From positions 253,731-317,730 of the forward strand of contig WIDE01000012.1 of assembly GCA_015039315.1 (NCBI GenBank): DNA of 64,000 nt. Reading direction: 5' to 3'. The notes under the pieces are model-generated. The model was not told where the DNA came from. It made no database searches and saw only the letters and a list, made by a program, of their open reading frames with translations. Below are positions 1 through 12,020 of this stretch, one piece after another; positions within the stretch are counted from its first letter, which is position 1; each line of letters starts with the position of its first letter. Source of the stretch: Clavulina sp. PMI_390 (taxonomy: Eukaryota > Basidiomycota > Agaricomycetes > Cantharellales > Hydnaceae). Made by a program: the position numbers and the translations under genes.

Positions 1-2495
1 ATTGCCATCACGAGAAATCCCAGAGTCCAGCACTGTCAAAGCCACAGCGTTCGCCCGCTCCATCCGCGGTCATATACTGTCCGTTCAAAAATTGGTTGGC
101 GAGCTCATCCATCTCGCCGAGTTACAGGCGCGTGCTCGCCGTGGCTCTATTCTTGCAGGGCCCTCTGCGGCTTCCGGCGGTCGTGGAGCGAATGGCCTTC
201 CTCAACCGCGCATCAATGGCAACACTGCGCAACAGCCACTTCAAAGCGCTCAGCGTGACAGCATGGCGCTCCCCTCCTTTGATGCGCCGGATTCGCCACT
301 ACACGTTGGTGTATCCGTGAGCGAGGAAGCTCAAGCTGCGACTGCGCAGCTGCAGAGGATGGCTGAGCTAGACGTGGGTTCCGCCTTCCCGCCGGATGAC
401 GGGGAGGAGGAGGATGAGGATTACGTTGGTATGGAGGACGCGTTTGGGAGTGCGCGCCGAGCGCTGCCTCCCCAGCCGTCACGAAATCCGCTCGTGGACT
501 CGATGCCGCGCTCGACGACACCAACACCAATTTCAATACCGACCACGAATGGCGCGAGGGCGGATGATGCTACGCCGCTACCGCCGGGAGTACCACCCAA
601 GGGTCGCAGCGTTCCCATGCCTGCAGATGATTCAGATGATGGTATGTTATTATTATTATATTTGAAAGCTGCTGTCTCACAGTATTCAACCTCGATCATT
701 GCTTTGCAGAGGACTTGAGGGCCACAACTTCCAGATCTCCAGCGAAACGAAAGGGCAGCAACAAACTTATGCAGCTGCTTGGCGAAGAGATCCCAATGGC
801 AGCCGAGAAGCCTTGGTATCTGAAACCTGGATACACTGATAAGGAACTTCTCTTTACCCCAGACGGAAACGAAATCCGTGGTGGGACATTACGAGCGCTT
901 GTGGAGCGACTAACGTATCACCAAGCAACAGGTTAGTCTCTTTTTTTCTTTATAAAACTTCTGATTTTCCCAAGAGAGTGGATAAGATTGGCCCATTGTA
1001 CTGACACTGATCACTACCCGCCCTTTTTCTTCTTGCCTAGATACCGCATTCAACGAGGCCTTCCTTATCACTTTCCGATCCTTCACGACACCATCAGAGC
1101 TTATCGATGAGCTCATCCTACGCTTCGAGAAGCCTGCGCCAGAGGGCCTCACTGGTGAAGACCTTGCCGACTGGGAGCGCAACTGGCAGGAAACTACCCG
1201 CGCGCGAATTGTCAATACGATGCGGCGACTGCTCGTCGAAGAGGACTGTATTACGCTCGACGATACCGAGGCCCTTGACAAGATGCGCGCGTTCGTATCC
1301 AAGCACGAAGGCACGTATGTAGGCGTCAAGATGGTCGCCTCGACGTTGCAGACGTTGCTCAGCACTGGTGCGGCTCCTCAGCGCAAGCTGAGCCGGACGA
1401 TGCCGGTGGGCGCGCCCCAGCCGATCGTGCCCAAGCAAGGTGCAAAGGGCAAGCTCAAGTTCTCGGAGATGGATCCATTGGAGGTAGCGAGGCAGTTGAC
1501 GCTGATGGAAAGCGAGCTGTTCTCCAAGATCCGTGGACCTGAGTGCTTGGCGAGGGCTGAGGGCGGCCAGGCTGATAACGATAATATCAAGGCGGTCATT
1601 CTCATGAGTAACAAGGTGCGTTGTTTCTGGTTTCCTGGAAAATAGAATCTGTGTCACTAAATTTGCCGTTCGATTTTGCTTATTCCACCAGGTTGCTGAT
1701 TGGGTCAATGAAGTGATCCTTGAGAAGGAAGACCCGAAGCGCAGAGCGTTGCTTATTAGACACTTTATCCTTATTACTGATGTGAGTTGGCTGTCTGTTG
1801 GTCTGTCCATTAGTCGGAATACTAACATATATTCGCAGAAATGCCGCATGATGAACAACTTCTCTACCATGGCAGCCCTGGTGGCAGCTCTGAATTCCCC
1901 ACCTATCCGCCGTCTCAAGCGTAGCTGGGACAGCGTCAACAACCGTTACATTGCCCTTCTCGACGATATTGAGGCCCTCATGCAGGTGCGTGCTTTACTC
2001 CCGCTGTCTTATGTTTATCACTCCTTGAAACTGATTATTTTTGATCATTGTATAGGCCGGAAAGAGCTTGCCAGAATATCGCCAGATGTTGTCGCGAGTA
2101 ACGCTCCCTTGCATTCCTTTCATTGGTGCGTAATTTTCAGACTTGTCATCTCTCAACTCTTCAATTCATGCTCTTTATCATCGTGCTATCCAGGTGTCTA
2201 CCTTACCACGCTCACTTTCATCCAAGACGGCATGAAAGACAAGCTCGTCAAGGAGAACAATGTTATCAACTTCTTGAAGCGATCCAAAGCCTCCGCGATC
2301 ATTACGGAGATCAAAAAGTACCAATCGGTACCGTATAACCTCCTCCCAGTGGAGACGATCCGGGGATATCTGGAGGAAGCGCTCAAGGTCGAGCGTCCCA
2401 ATGACTTCTACTGGGAGCTCAGTCTACAAAGGGAGCCCAGGGAGAGAGATGATGAAAAGATGGCAAGGCTGCTGCAAGAATCTGGGTTCTTGTAG
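1..2495 (+). CDS. Ras guanine-nucleotide exchange factor (CDC25 family), 3' part
   Basis: The gene enters from the left edge, so its start and any N-terminal SH3 region are outside the window. The first visible exon (to about 644) encodes a low-complexity acidic and Pro/Ser-rich linker. After an intron the RasGEF N-terminal motif begins (GGTLRALVERLTYHQ, then FLITFRSFTTPSELID). The catalytic CDC25 domain starts around 1465 (MDPLEVARQLTLMESELF) and continues through VILEKEDPKRRALLIRHFI and MMNNFSTMAALVAALNSPPI to the stop at 2495. These are canonical RasGEF conserved regions. Such proteins load GTP onto Ras at the plasma membrane, feeding cAMP/PKA or mating and morphogenesis signalling in fungi. 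At least five short introns break the visible part (around 645-710, 932-1040, 1616-1692, 1782-1838, 1986-2056). Whether it is the CDC25/STE6-type or the BUD5-type member cannot be settled without the N-terminus. Confidence 0.93.
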
Positions 2496-2930
2496 ATGTT
2501 TTGTCAGTCGTGGCTCTATCCTGGCCTCTACTCTCCTGGCTGGCTGGCTGTCTCTTACGCTCCTCTCACGTCCATATCCTCACGACACACTGCAGTCCCT
2601 ACATCGCCGTCGCTCTCTCACCAGATGTGGACGACCCTGTATCTGTATTGCTACATCTTTCCTGTTACCTCGTTTCAGGTTGTCTCTGTTCCAGTCTGTT
2701 TTCTCTTCTTTTACGGGTTCACGTCTGTCAATCACTCCCCCAAGATTCACGAACACTTTTCTGCACTGTACTCCATACTGTATATCCCGTCTCGTCAGCT
2801 GTTGGACATTTCAAATGCATTCTCAGCCTCCTAGATTCCCTCAATCTATACTGGGTATAGCTAGCCACCACGGACGCAAGTACAAGTTGCGATGGTGGAT
2901 GAGAGGCAGTGACAGTGGAGGTTGTCCACC
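2496..2930. other. 3' flank of RasGEF and intergenic spacer
   Basis: No gene is recognisable. The stretch is T/C-rich after the stop codon, as expected of a fungal 3' UTR. Open frames here overlap one another in several phases and match no family. Confidence 0.5.
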
Positions 2931-2965
2931 GCGCGTGACATCACAACCAAACGGTTATTGACGTC
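2931..2965 (+). promoter_or_regulatory. Shared upstream element of F-box gene A
   Basis: A GCGCGTGACATCACA core is followed after about 10 nt by TTGACG. Almost the same block lies upstream of gene B (5889-5921) and gene C (9179-9211), about 65-85 nt before each ATG. The TGACATCA/TGATGTCA core resembles ATF/CREB-type bZIP sites; that reading is inference. Confidence 0.5.
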
Positions 2966-3016
2966 TGTTCCCAGCACTGCTCGACTTGCATCTTCAACCG
3001 TAGCTTGACTGTTATA

Positions 3017-5767
3017 ATGTCTGGAATGCGTAGGAGTACTAGAATCCGTTCGTGGAATTGCATGCCAATAATAACTCTTCTGGCCGACTGAGAACTTTCT
3101 TGATCAAATAGACGCCAAGGCTTCCACAGGAGTCTCATCACAGACCAGCCTAGGACCTAACTCAGATCACGACGAACATCTATCAAATAATGAAATGGTT
3201 TCCCGTGAGTTATTCCATAGGATAAAAACGTGAGCCTGCCCCTGAATTGAAGATGAGTAGAGGATGAGCGTCGTCCCGTTCAGACGCGCAAGAGGAAAGC
3301 CTTGGGCCGCCCAGGTGGGATTCAGCGAATGCGCAAGAAGGGGAGGCTTTCAAACATCCTAACCCTGATGCCAAACGAAGTAATTAGCGAGGTGTGTCTC
3401 CCACAATTGTCGCTGGTCCCTCGATGTCTGCATGCTAGCCTGCTATTCTAGATCTGCTCGTATCTCCAGGCGCTAGACCTTCTCCATCTTGTCCAAAGTT
3501 CCAAAATATTCGCAATATTTCTCCTCGCAGAAGCTAGTGCGCCCGTCTGGCGATATGCAAGACTTAGTGTTGAGGGGCTGCCTGATTGCCCATCGGACAT
3601 TACTGAGCAGCAGTACGCCTGCCTTCTGTTCGGGCATTATTGCCAGGTGTGCCTGTGATCCCCCTCCTTTCCTCCGTCCCTCCCCAAATGCCCTGCACAA
3701 GCAATTCTTACGACTCTGTGGATGTTAATGTCTTCTAGGGATGCGGTAAGACTAGCTGTGGGGCAACCGTAAACTCTCTTGCATGGCAAGTCAGGCGTCG
3801 GTGGTGCAGTGAGTGCCGGAGCTCTGTGTGAGTGAACTCCTACCCAATCACATTTGCTTGCTGGACCAACTAGTTTCCCAAATTTCGTTCTTCCCCCAAC
3901 GTAGAGGCCAGGGCAAGGACGATCGCTATGTACGATTAGAATCACCGCCTCGTGCCGGTGATGCCATAATCTACGTCCCTGAAAGCTCCCTCACTTGGGT
4001 CAGTGAGTGTTCCCAGATTTCATGTCTCCGAGCAACAGTTAACCAAGTTGCGAACAAGAATCGAGGATCAATTCTACCCCGATTTGCAAACGCTCACAAC
4101 TGGATGCTATTCTCCAACGCTTGAAAGAACTTGAAGGCGATGATGCTGCCATAGAAGCCCTCTGCCAGTCTCAGGCTGACTTGTATAAGCAGGAACAGCG
4201 CGTGCGTCTCATAACCTATCGATTCAGGAACACTACACCAGCTGACGAGTGCATCTGCTTTGTAACAGCAAGCTTTTGTTGCGGACAGCTGGATCAACGC
4301 TCGCGCCAAAGAAAGAGATAATGAGCTGTCTGCTATCCGAACCGAACGAATTGAAGAGTCAGCATCTTTCTGCTTGGCCTCTAGAAACATGACTACTGAA
4401 CCTCGATCGATCGACCCTATAGTTTGAAGAACCACCTTGAAGATCATGGGTATCCACAGCAATTGGAACGTGGAGGTATACTCAAATGCCCACAATGCGT
4501 CAGTCGAAGCGTATGACTGGTAGAAGTAAGCTTCTTACGCTCCACTGTGAAATCCTCCCTATTAATGACTCGTAGTTTGGATAGAGCAACATCAAAACAT
4601 CCTTCCCGATGTCGAAAAAGCGCTCGAATCGCTTCGCGAAGAGATAAAGAGAATATCGTATTCTTGTGCCGCAGTTGCTATTCGGCAGGAATGTCTCCGT
4701 CGTCTCCCCACCGTAGACTACCTCCCAAGCGACTTGTATTCAGGCTTTTCCTCTTGGCCAAGCGAGCTCCAGGTGCGTAAACTTGTAATTTGGACTTACT
4801 TGAACATGATAATATCTGTTATGTTAGTCAATGCTCAATACATGGGCATTGGGGGAGGCCTTTGACGCTTTTCTTCAAAGTCGCCGTGATAACTCACCCT
4901 CGCCCGTACTACCTGCTGAAATTCGTCCCCTCATCTCGGACACTATCACTCAGTGCAGTCAGCGCGTACGAGATCACTTCACTGACCTTATCCAGCACCG
5001 AGCGGACCTCTCATCTCTAATGTCGCCTCCTGAAGCCTTGAACCTCGCCATTGTTGTATTCAAAAGTGACGGGCGGGGCTGGTCGAAGCATGGGTTACCT
5101 TACCGTGCTCTCGCCGATGAATACGGCTCGATCTTCAACATAAATGGTGGGGTCAATGTTGAGACATTGCGGGAGTCGTGGAGCTTTGATGAGCTTGGAT
5201 CCACCATTATGCGCAAGATGGTGACCCTACACGACATGGATCCTAGTAGCTGCACCCATGATGAGCTGGATGATACTGCTGAATATGTTCTGTGCCAAGT
5301 TTGCGGAGACATGGCAATGCACTGGGAGGCGGCGGTAAAGTCTTATCTCCGTTAGATGCGTGTTTTCTTATTGAAATTTGTCATCCAGCGCCGCCATTGG
5401 GGGACTGTGCACGAGGGAGAGGAGGTAGGAAACAGCTCCTGGAGGCGCCTTGACGCAACCGAAACAGTAATCTTCCATCCTATGTGGGCGCAGGTGCGGC
5501 TATTTGAGCCCATGTACCGCTGCACTCTCTGCATTGATAAATGTTGTCCGACAATCCCTGAGCTCACGCAGCACTTGCGCCTACAGTCAGTGTCCCAATT
5601 CGTGGTGGATCTTATAAACCTGAAACTGAGGCCGGTATTATTTTTCTGAAAGGCACACAGATATTCTTGGCAATGAATACGCTGACTCTGTGCAGTATCG
5701 ACGACGTGTCCGCCAGGGTGTATACGACAACGCGGTCCGGTGGCCGGCCTCCGCTCCTGAAACATAG
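3017..5767 (+). CDS. F-box protein A (first of three tandem paralogues; altered by a 13-nt deletion)
   Basis: The start ATG aligns with those of paralogues B and C (MSGMRRSTRI). A basic patch (QTRKRKALG) precedes an F-box (LTLMPNEVISE, then LLHLVQSSKIFAIFLLA) and a Cys-containing segment (GCGKTSC). The long C-terminal half matches B and C up to the stop. F-box proteins normally bring substrates to SCF ubiquitin ligases through Skp1; no substrate can be inferred. The C-terminus has a C2H2-like arrangement (CTLCIDKC, then His residues). Relative to B and C, 13 nt are missing near 4470, which shifts the normal frame to a stop close by. Splicing from a GT at 4476 to an AG ending at 4575 would restore the frame at the cost of roughly 14 residues, so the gene may still be translated. 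Several introns are inferred from paralogue comparison. Confidence 0.72.
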
Positions 5768-5888
5768 TTGACACCTTCGGATTCTTTTTTGTGTATATCA
5801 CGTGGTAGTAGTTGTTGGAAATACCAAATATCTTTGCGGCCTTCACGATCTCCCGTTCCTATTACCTCGTGCGTGAAGCACGGATTAG

Positions 5889-5921
5889 GCGCGTGATGTC
5901 ACACCCAATGATTTGTTGACG
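5889..5921 (+). promoter_or_regulatory. Shared upstream element of F-box gene B
   Basis: GCGCGTGATGTCACA followed by TTGACGATTGTTTCC, about 70 nt before the ATG at 5960. It is nearly identical to the block before gene C and closely related to that before gene A. Confidence 0.55.
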
Positions 5922-5959
5922 ATTGTTTCCTCCACTGACCACACCGCTTCAGCGCCACG

Positions 5960-8738
5960 ATGTCTGAATCGCGTAGGAGCACCCGAAACAGTACGTAGGG
6001 TTCTATCCCAAGTACACGCCTCTGCTAATGGCCCCTATTTAGGTGCCAAAAGCTCGACCCAAGCTCCAATAGTCGATTCCAATCCATCGGAAACAAACGA
6101 AGAAATGGATCTAGATGACGGCGACCAGTACTCGAATGACGGAAATATAGGAGGCGAGACCTGTGATCATGGGCCCCCTGCAGGCCTTTCAGCTAATACA
6201 TATTGATGTAGAAGATGAACTGCCACCTGTTCGAACACGCAAACGGAAAGCAGTTGGTGGCGTAGGAGGGGTCACTCGTACGCGGAAGAAAGGCAAACTT
6301 TCAAGCGTTCTGACCCTAATGCCTAATGAGGTAATTGGAGAGGTATGTGCACCATAAACGATCTGTGTTTGTCTCGTGAGTTGCGCTGAGATTCAATCCC
6401 CAGATTTGCTCTCACCTGCAACCTTCAGACCTCCTTCACCTAGTTCAAAGCTCGAAAATATTTGCGATTTTTCTGCTTGCGAAATCAAGCGCGTCTATCT
6501 GGCGTTATGCGAGACTTAGCGTCCAAGACTTGCCCAGCTGCCCGGCAGACATCACGGAGCAACAGTATGCTTGCCTGCTCTTTGGTCATTACTGCCAGGT
6601 GAGCCTTTGGCTTCTCCGTTCCTTTCTGTTATCTCCATCATGCTCCGAGCTAGCGAGTATTATCTTGTGTCTAATGCGAAACCTTAGGGTTGTGGTAAGA
6701 CTGGGAGCCGAGCCAGTGCTATATCCCTCGCCTGGCAAATCAGGCGTCGATGGTGTGAAAGTTGCCGTAGCCACGCGTGAGCTATTTTGTCTAGTTTTAA
6801 TGCCCTACTAGCTCTAACAGTCTCCTCCTTGTCGTTATCTGTCCAATACAGCGGTCACAAAAATGACGAGCTTTATCTGCGAATAGACTCATTGCCTTCC
6901 ATAGACCGAATGCGTTCCTTGGTGCCCAAAAGCTCTATGAATGGCACTAGTGAGTGCCTCTAACTCATTGTTTCTTTATATTTATCTGAATGGCCCACGC
7001 CTAAGACTGAGTAGTGAGATATAGCACGATCTGCAGACGATCACAGTTCGATGCTGTTTCTCAGCGCTTGAAAGCACTGGAAGGCGATGACACTGCTCAA
7101 AAAGCGTTTTTTGAGTCTCAAAAGGCCCTGGTTGGCTTAGAGCGGAGTGTACGTCTTCAACTGTTCACCACTATAATAGGCTCATCAAATTCATGACCAT
7201 GGCTTTCGCGGAACAGCAAGCCAGTTCTGCTACTGCCTGGATCCTTGCTCGTGCTGATGAAAGGGATGCTGAGTTGGATGTTGTCCGGGTAGAACGAATC
7301 GAAGAGTGCGCGCTTCACTACTAGGCTCGCGGCGATTGATGTGGTCATTGAGCGTCATTGAGCTGTGCTTTAGTCTGAAAAACCACCTCGAACATCAAGG
7401 ATATGCACGAGATCTCCTTGATGGAATTGACTTATGGACATATCGTGACATGCCCAGCATGGGCCAGTCGAAACGTCTCACAAGTCGAAGTATGTATTTC
7501 TCTTCTGGCTGGCTTTCTCTGCGCATAACTCACCTAGGTACACCACAGTCTGGGCAAAGCAGCAGAGCAAGATCCTTCCTTATGTCGAGGCTGCGCTTGA
7601 ATCGCTTCGCAGTGACATAAAGAGAACGTCTTATTCTTGCGCCGCTCATGCGATTAATGAAGAATGTATTAGCCGCCTCCCTAGTATAGACTATCTCCCA
7701 ATCGACATGTACTCAAGCTTTTCCTGTTGGCCGAACAAACTTCAGGTGCGTGCTACCCATACTTCCAGACATTGCTTCGCCATGACAATCATTGCTACCT
7801 CATCACAGTCATTGCTTGATGAGTGGGCGCTGGGAGAGGCTTTTGATGCCTTCCTTCAAAGCCGCAAAGCTAAATCTCCGCCACCAGACCTACCTTCTAC
7901 AATTCGCGCTGTCACTTCGGAATTAATCACTCAATGCAGTCAACGCGTACGCGATCACTTCACCAACCTTGTTCAGCTTCAGACAAATCTTCCGCCTTTG
8001 CTCTTGCCTTTAGAGATCTTGAACCTTGCCATTGTCGTATTCAGAACCCCGGGGCAGAACTGGATGAAACGAGGAGTACCTTACTACGCCCTCCGTCATT
8101 CTGGCTCCTTCTACAATGAAAATGGAGAGATCAGTGTGGAGTATCTCGAGTCGCAATGGTCATTCGACAACACTGGATCATCCATCATGCGTCAGATGGT
8201 GATATTGCATGGAATGGACCCCAGTACCTGCACACATTACGAGCTGGATGGTGTTGCTGAATATGTGCTATGCGAAGTCTGTGGAGATATGGCGATGCAC
8301 TGGGAAGCGGCGGTAAAGTTCCCTCTTCGTGATATCTCTTCCCTAATTCCTTATGAAATCCTTGGTATCCAGAATCGCCACTGGGGAAGGTTCCATCAAG
8401 GCGAAGATGCAGAGAATAGCTTGTGGAGGTGCCTTGATGAAGCTGAAAAGGCAATTTTCCACCCGATTTGGACACGAATGCAGATCTTCGGCCCACAAGA
8501 CTGCTGCGCCCTCTGTAGTGCAAAGTGCCCTCGGGGCCTTGAGTTTATGGAACACATTCTCTCCGAGTTAGTCCTCTGACCAATAGTCGAATGCAAACCA
8601 CTAAAATGGGTCTAATTTTTGCAAAGACATTCAGATATCCTCGGTGACAACCCTAACACTGCCCAATATAGACAGCCTCTCCGTCGCTGGTTATACGAAA
8701 GCGCCATCCAATGGCCGCTCTCAGCTCAAGACCCTTAG
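5960..8738 (+). CDS. F-box protein B (tandem paralogue)
   Basis: This is the best preserved copy together with C. It starts MSESRRSTRN at an ATG shared in position with A and C. A serine/acidic linker is followed by a nuclear-localisation-like basic cluster (RTRKRKAVGGV and RTRKKGKLSS). The F-box follows (LTLMPNEVIGE, then SDLLHLVQSSKIFAIFLLA), then a Cys-rich piece (GCGKTGS and a W-C-x2-C motif). The large second half (around 7800-8570) contains an LCEVCGDMAMHW element, then a C-terminal C2H2-like zinc motif (CALCSAKC, then MEHILSEH), and ends SAQDP. A small intron splits MHWEAA from NRHWG at about 8314-8372; in this copy it has no in-frame stop, so it could be read through. Likely role: substrate receptor of an SCF complex, perhaps nuclear. 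No known family was recognised for the C-terminal region. Confidence 0.8.
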
Positions 8739-8978
8739 GGGAGGACTTGGTGGCGTGTCTGTCCCAACCCTCAATTGTTATTCGATGTGAGTTCATGGGC
8801 AAATGACGCTCCACCATCAGCTTCCCTTCTTCATCTCGCCGACATCAAGCGTCGTGTTTTGCCGCGCCAGCCTGCATCCGAGTCAAATTACACCCCCGAG
8901 TGAAAAATGCCTTTGAATCCTCGAAATGTGTTAATGGGTTTGATGGCGAGACGGTTATTCCATGCAAATGCATTTGGA
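8739..8978. other. 3' flank of F-box B
   Basis: No coding sequence was recognised. The part around 8815-8865 resembles the 3' flank of gene C (around 12090-12140), so B and C share downstream as well as coding sequence. Confidence 0.45.
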
Positions 8979-9092
8979 ACGTGTTCTCAGTGACTGGGCT
9001 GACTCTGTACGGTGTCGAGAATACACACCAAGGTCCATATGGGAATGTAGTGGCTGCTTTCTGCTCCTGAGGTCTACTTGATACCTTCGGGC
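8979..9092 (+). pseudogene. Remnant last exon of a fourth F-box copy
   Basis: This block aligns with the end of gene A (about 5675-5790). It shares the GCTGACTCTGT stretch, the GCTCCTGA near the stop and the TTGA(C/T)ACCTTCGG just after it. The reading frame is broken and nothing upstream resembles the rest of the gene. The most economical reading is that an A-like copy once lay between B and C and was deleted apart from its tail and 3' flank. Confidence 0.6.
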
Positions 9093-9178
9093 GTCTTTCA
9101 CTCTCTATGAATTAGGAATAGTTATTTTGCATACAATTGTCTTCCCATAATTCTCAATCTTTCGTTCGTGCTCAGGAG

Positions 9179-9211
9179 GCGCGTCATGTCACACTGAACG
9201 AATTGTTGACG
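9179..9211 (+). promoter_or_regulatory. Shared upstream element of F-box gene C
   Basis: GCGCGTCATGTCACA followed by TTGACGATTGTTTCC, 67 nt upstream of the ATG of gene C; see the copies before A and B. Confidence 0.55.
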
Positions 9212-9245
9212 ATTGTTTCCTCCACCTCGACGCTTGAGCGCTGCG

Positions 9246-12020
9246 ATGTCCGGAACACGCAAGAGCACTCGAATTAGTCAGTGGAACTCTATACCATGCA
9301 TAATGAACCCCTGATGACCCCCTGGCCAGGTGCTAAAAGTTCGACCCGAGTGCCAGACTCCCACTCAGCTCCATCTGGAACCAACGAGCCTGAGGGAGTG
9401 GACTCAGATCAGAGCGACCACCACTTGAGTGAAGGAGACGTATTAGGTAATTCGTGCAACCATAGTTTAACCACAGGAGCTTTCCACCTAATACGATTCA
9501 CGCAGAAGATGAACTCCCCCTTGTTCGAACACGTAAACGGAAAGCAGTTGGTGGCGTTCCTCGCACGCGGAAGAAAGGAAAGCTTTCGAGTATTCTGACC
9601 CTGATGCCTAATGAGGTAATTGGAGAGGTATGAGAAACATAATCAATGAGCGCTTGTCTCCGAGGTGTGCTGAGATACAATCCACAGATTTGCTCCCACC
9701 TACAACCTTCCGACTTGCTTCACCTAGTTCAAAGCTCGAAAATATTTGCGATATTCCTACTAGCGAAATCAAGCGGTTCTATTTGGCGTTATACGAGACT
9801 TAGCATCGAAGGCTTGCCTAGCTGCCCCTCAGACATCACTGAGCAGCAGTATACTTGCCTTTTGTTTGGTCATTACTGCCAGGCGAGTCTCTAATCTCTC
9901 ATTTCTTTTCGCTGCTCATACAAGCCGCAAGCTGTAAAATCTTATCTCATATTTAATATTCAATCATTTAGGGTTGTGGCAAAACTGGTTGCCGAGCAAG
10001 TAGTAACTCCCTCGCATGGGAAATTAGGCGTAGATGGTGTGAAAATTGCCGTAGTTGCGCGTGAGTCAATCCTCCCTAGTCCTAATTCTCTGTTGAAGCC
10101 GACAAAGTTCTGATTTCCGCTATCTTTCCTATCTAGCGGTGATAAGAATGACGATAATTACTTGCGATTACGGTCATTGCCTTCCACAGACCAAGCACGT
10201 ACACTCGTCCCCAACAGCTCTATGATCAGTGCTAGTGGGTGTCTCCAGTCCAATTATTCCCTTCATGTTGCTAACTTGCCTACCTACAAGAACGGGGGGT
10301 GGCCTATAACACTGTCTGCAGACGATCTCAGTTCGATGCTGTTTCCCAAAGCTTGAAAGAACTTGAAGGCAACGAACTCGCTGTGAAGGAGTTCTGTCAG
10401 TCTCAGAAGGATTTGATTGGCCTAGAGCGAGCTGTATGTCTTGGGGACTTACCCCTAAAGCACGCATTGACTTATGGCTTGTGTTATCTGCGGAGCAGCA
10501 TAGTGACGCTATTGCTGCTTGGATACTTGCTCGCGATAACGAGAGGTATGGTGAACTAGATGTCGTTAGAAGTGAACGAATCGAAGAGTACGCGTCCCAC
10601 TGCTTTTTTTTGGAACTTGATATTCCCCTAAACCTCATCAAAATGCCCTCTAGCTTGAAAAATCATCTCGAGGATCACGGATATTCACGAAAACTTCTTG
10701 ACGCGATCAGCATATGGACATATCGCAGCATGCCCACTATGGGCCAGTCAAAACGTCTCACAGGTCGGGGTAGGCGCATCCTTTCTTGTTAGCTCTCCTT
10801 GTGATTTACTCATCCAAGCACGTTACAGTCTGGGCGGAGAAGCAAAATAAAATACTTCCCCAGGTGGAAAACGCACTCGAATCGCTTCGCGGTTCAGTAA
10901 AGAGAATGGCTTATTCTTGTGCCGCACTTGCAATTCGAGAAAACTGTATTCGTCGTCTCCCAACCGTAGACTATCTCCCTCTTGATAATTACTCGGCCTA
11001 TTCTCCTTGGCCCACCAAAATCCAGGTGCGTGTTATTACAACGTGTGTAGGGATCCGTTGAGCATGATGTTGTTGTTATGTTAGTCGCTGCTTGACCAAT
11101 GGGCGCTAGGGGACGGCTTTGATGCTTTCCTTCGAACGCGCCAAGATGAATCTCCGCCACCAGACCTCCCTCCTGAAATTCCACTGCTTGTCTCGGAATT
11201 GATCGATCAGTGCAGCCAGCGTGTGCGGGATCACTTCCATAAACTCATTCACCTCCGAATAGATCTACCACCTTTGCTCTCGCAATCAGAGACCTTGAAC
11301 CTCGCCATAGTTGTGTTCAAAACCCCTGGGCACAGCTGGTTCAGGCGTGGACTACCTTATCGTGCTCTTCGCTACACTTATAGCCCTCTCTATGATACCA
11401 ACGGAGAAATTGGCTTTAAGAATCTGCGCGTGTGGTGGTTATTTGACGACGTTGGCTCAACCATTATACGCAAAATGGTAACATTGCATGGCCTGGACCC
11501 CGGCACTTGTACACATGACGACCTCGACAATGCTGTAGATTATGTGGTGTGTGAAACCTGTGGGAATATGGCAATGCACTGGGAATCTGCGGTAACTTTT
11601 CGCTGGCTTGTTCCATGCACAGCTCCTGATGAAGTTATGATATATTCAGCTTCGCCACTGGGAAACTATCCATCCGGATGAGGGTGCTGAAAGCGGTGCT
11701 TGGAGGTGTCTCAGCGTCACTGAGAAAGCAAATTTCCACCCTATCTGGACGGGAATGCAGGCACCCGACCCCCAAGACCGCTGCACTCTCTGTGATGGAC
11801 TGTATACGACGGGGCCCCAGTTTATGCAACATCTTGTTTCCGAGTCAGTTCTATAACCAGCATCTAACTGAGCCTATCTGACGCTGAAATGGATTTTATT
11901 TCTCAAAGGCATTCAGACATTGTTGGCGACAACCCCAACCCTAGGCAATACAGCCAACGCATCCGCCGCTGGTTGTACGAAACTGCCATCGAGTGGGCAC
12001 CCGCCACCCAAGAGATGTAA
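9246..12020 (+). CDS. F-box protein C (tandem paralogue)
   Basis: It starts MSGTRKSTRI. After an intron comes a linker rich in Ser, Asp and Glu, then basic RTRKRKAVGGVPRTRKK, then a clear F-box (LTLMPNEVIGE, joined across an intron to ICSHLQPSDLLHLVQSS). It continues with IWRYTRLSIEGLPSCPSDI and a Cys segment (GCGKTGCR, WCENCRSC). A helical stretch (RRSQFDAVSQSLKELEG) leads into the long conserved C-terminal region, which ends with a C2H2-like motif (CTLCDGLY, then MQHLVSEH) and QEM-stop. About ten introns of 50-80 nt are inferred by alignment with A and B. An SCF adaptor role is inferred from the F-box only. The intron after MHWESA contains in-frame coding that is lost if spliced, as in the paralogues. 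Confidence 0.8.
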
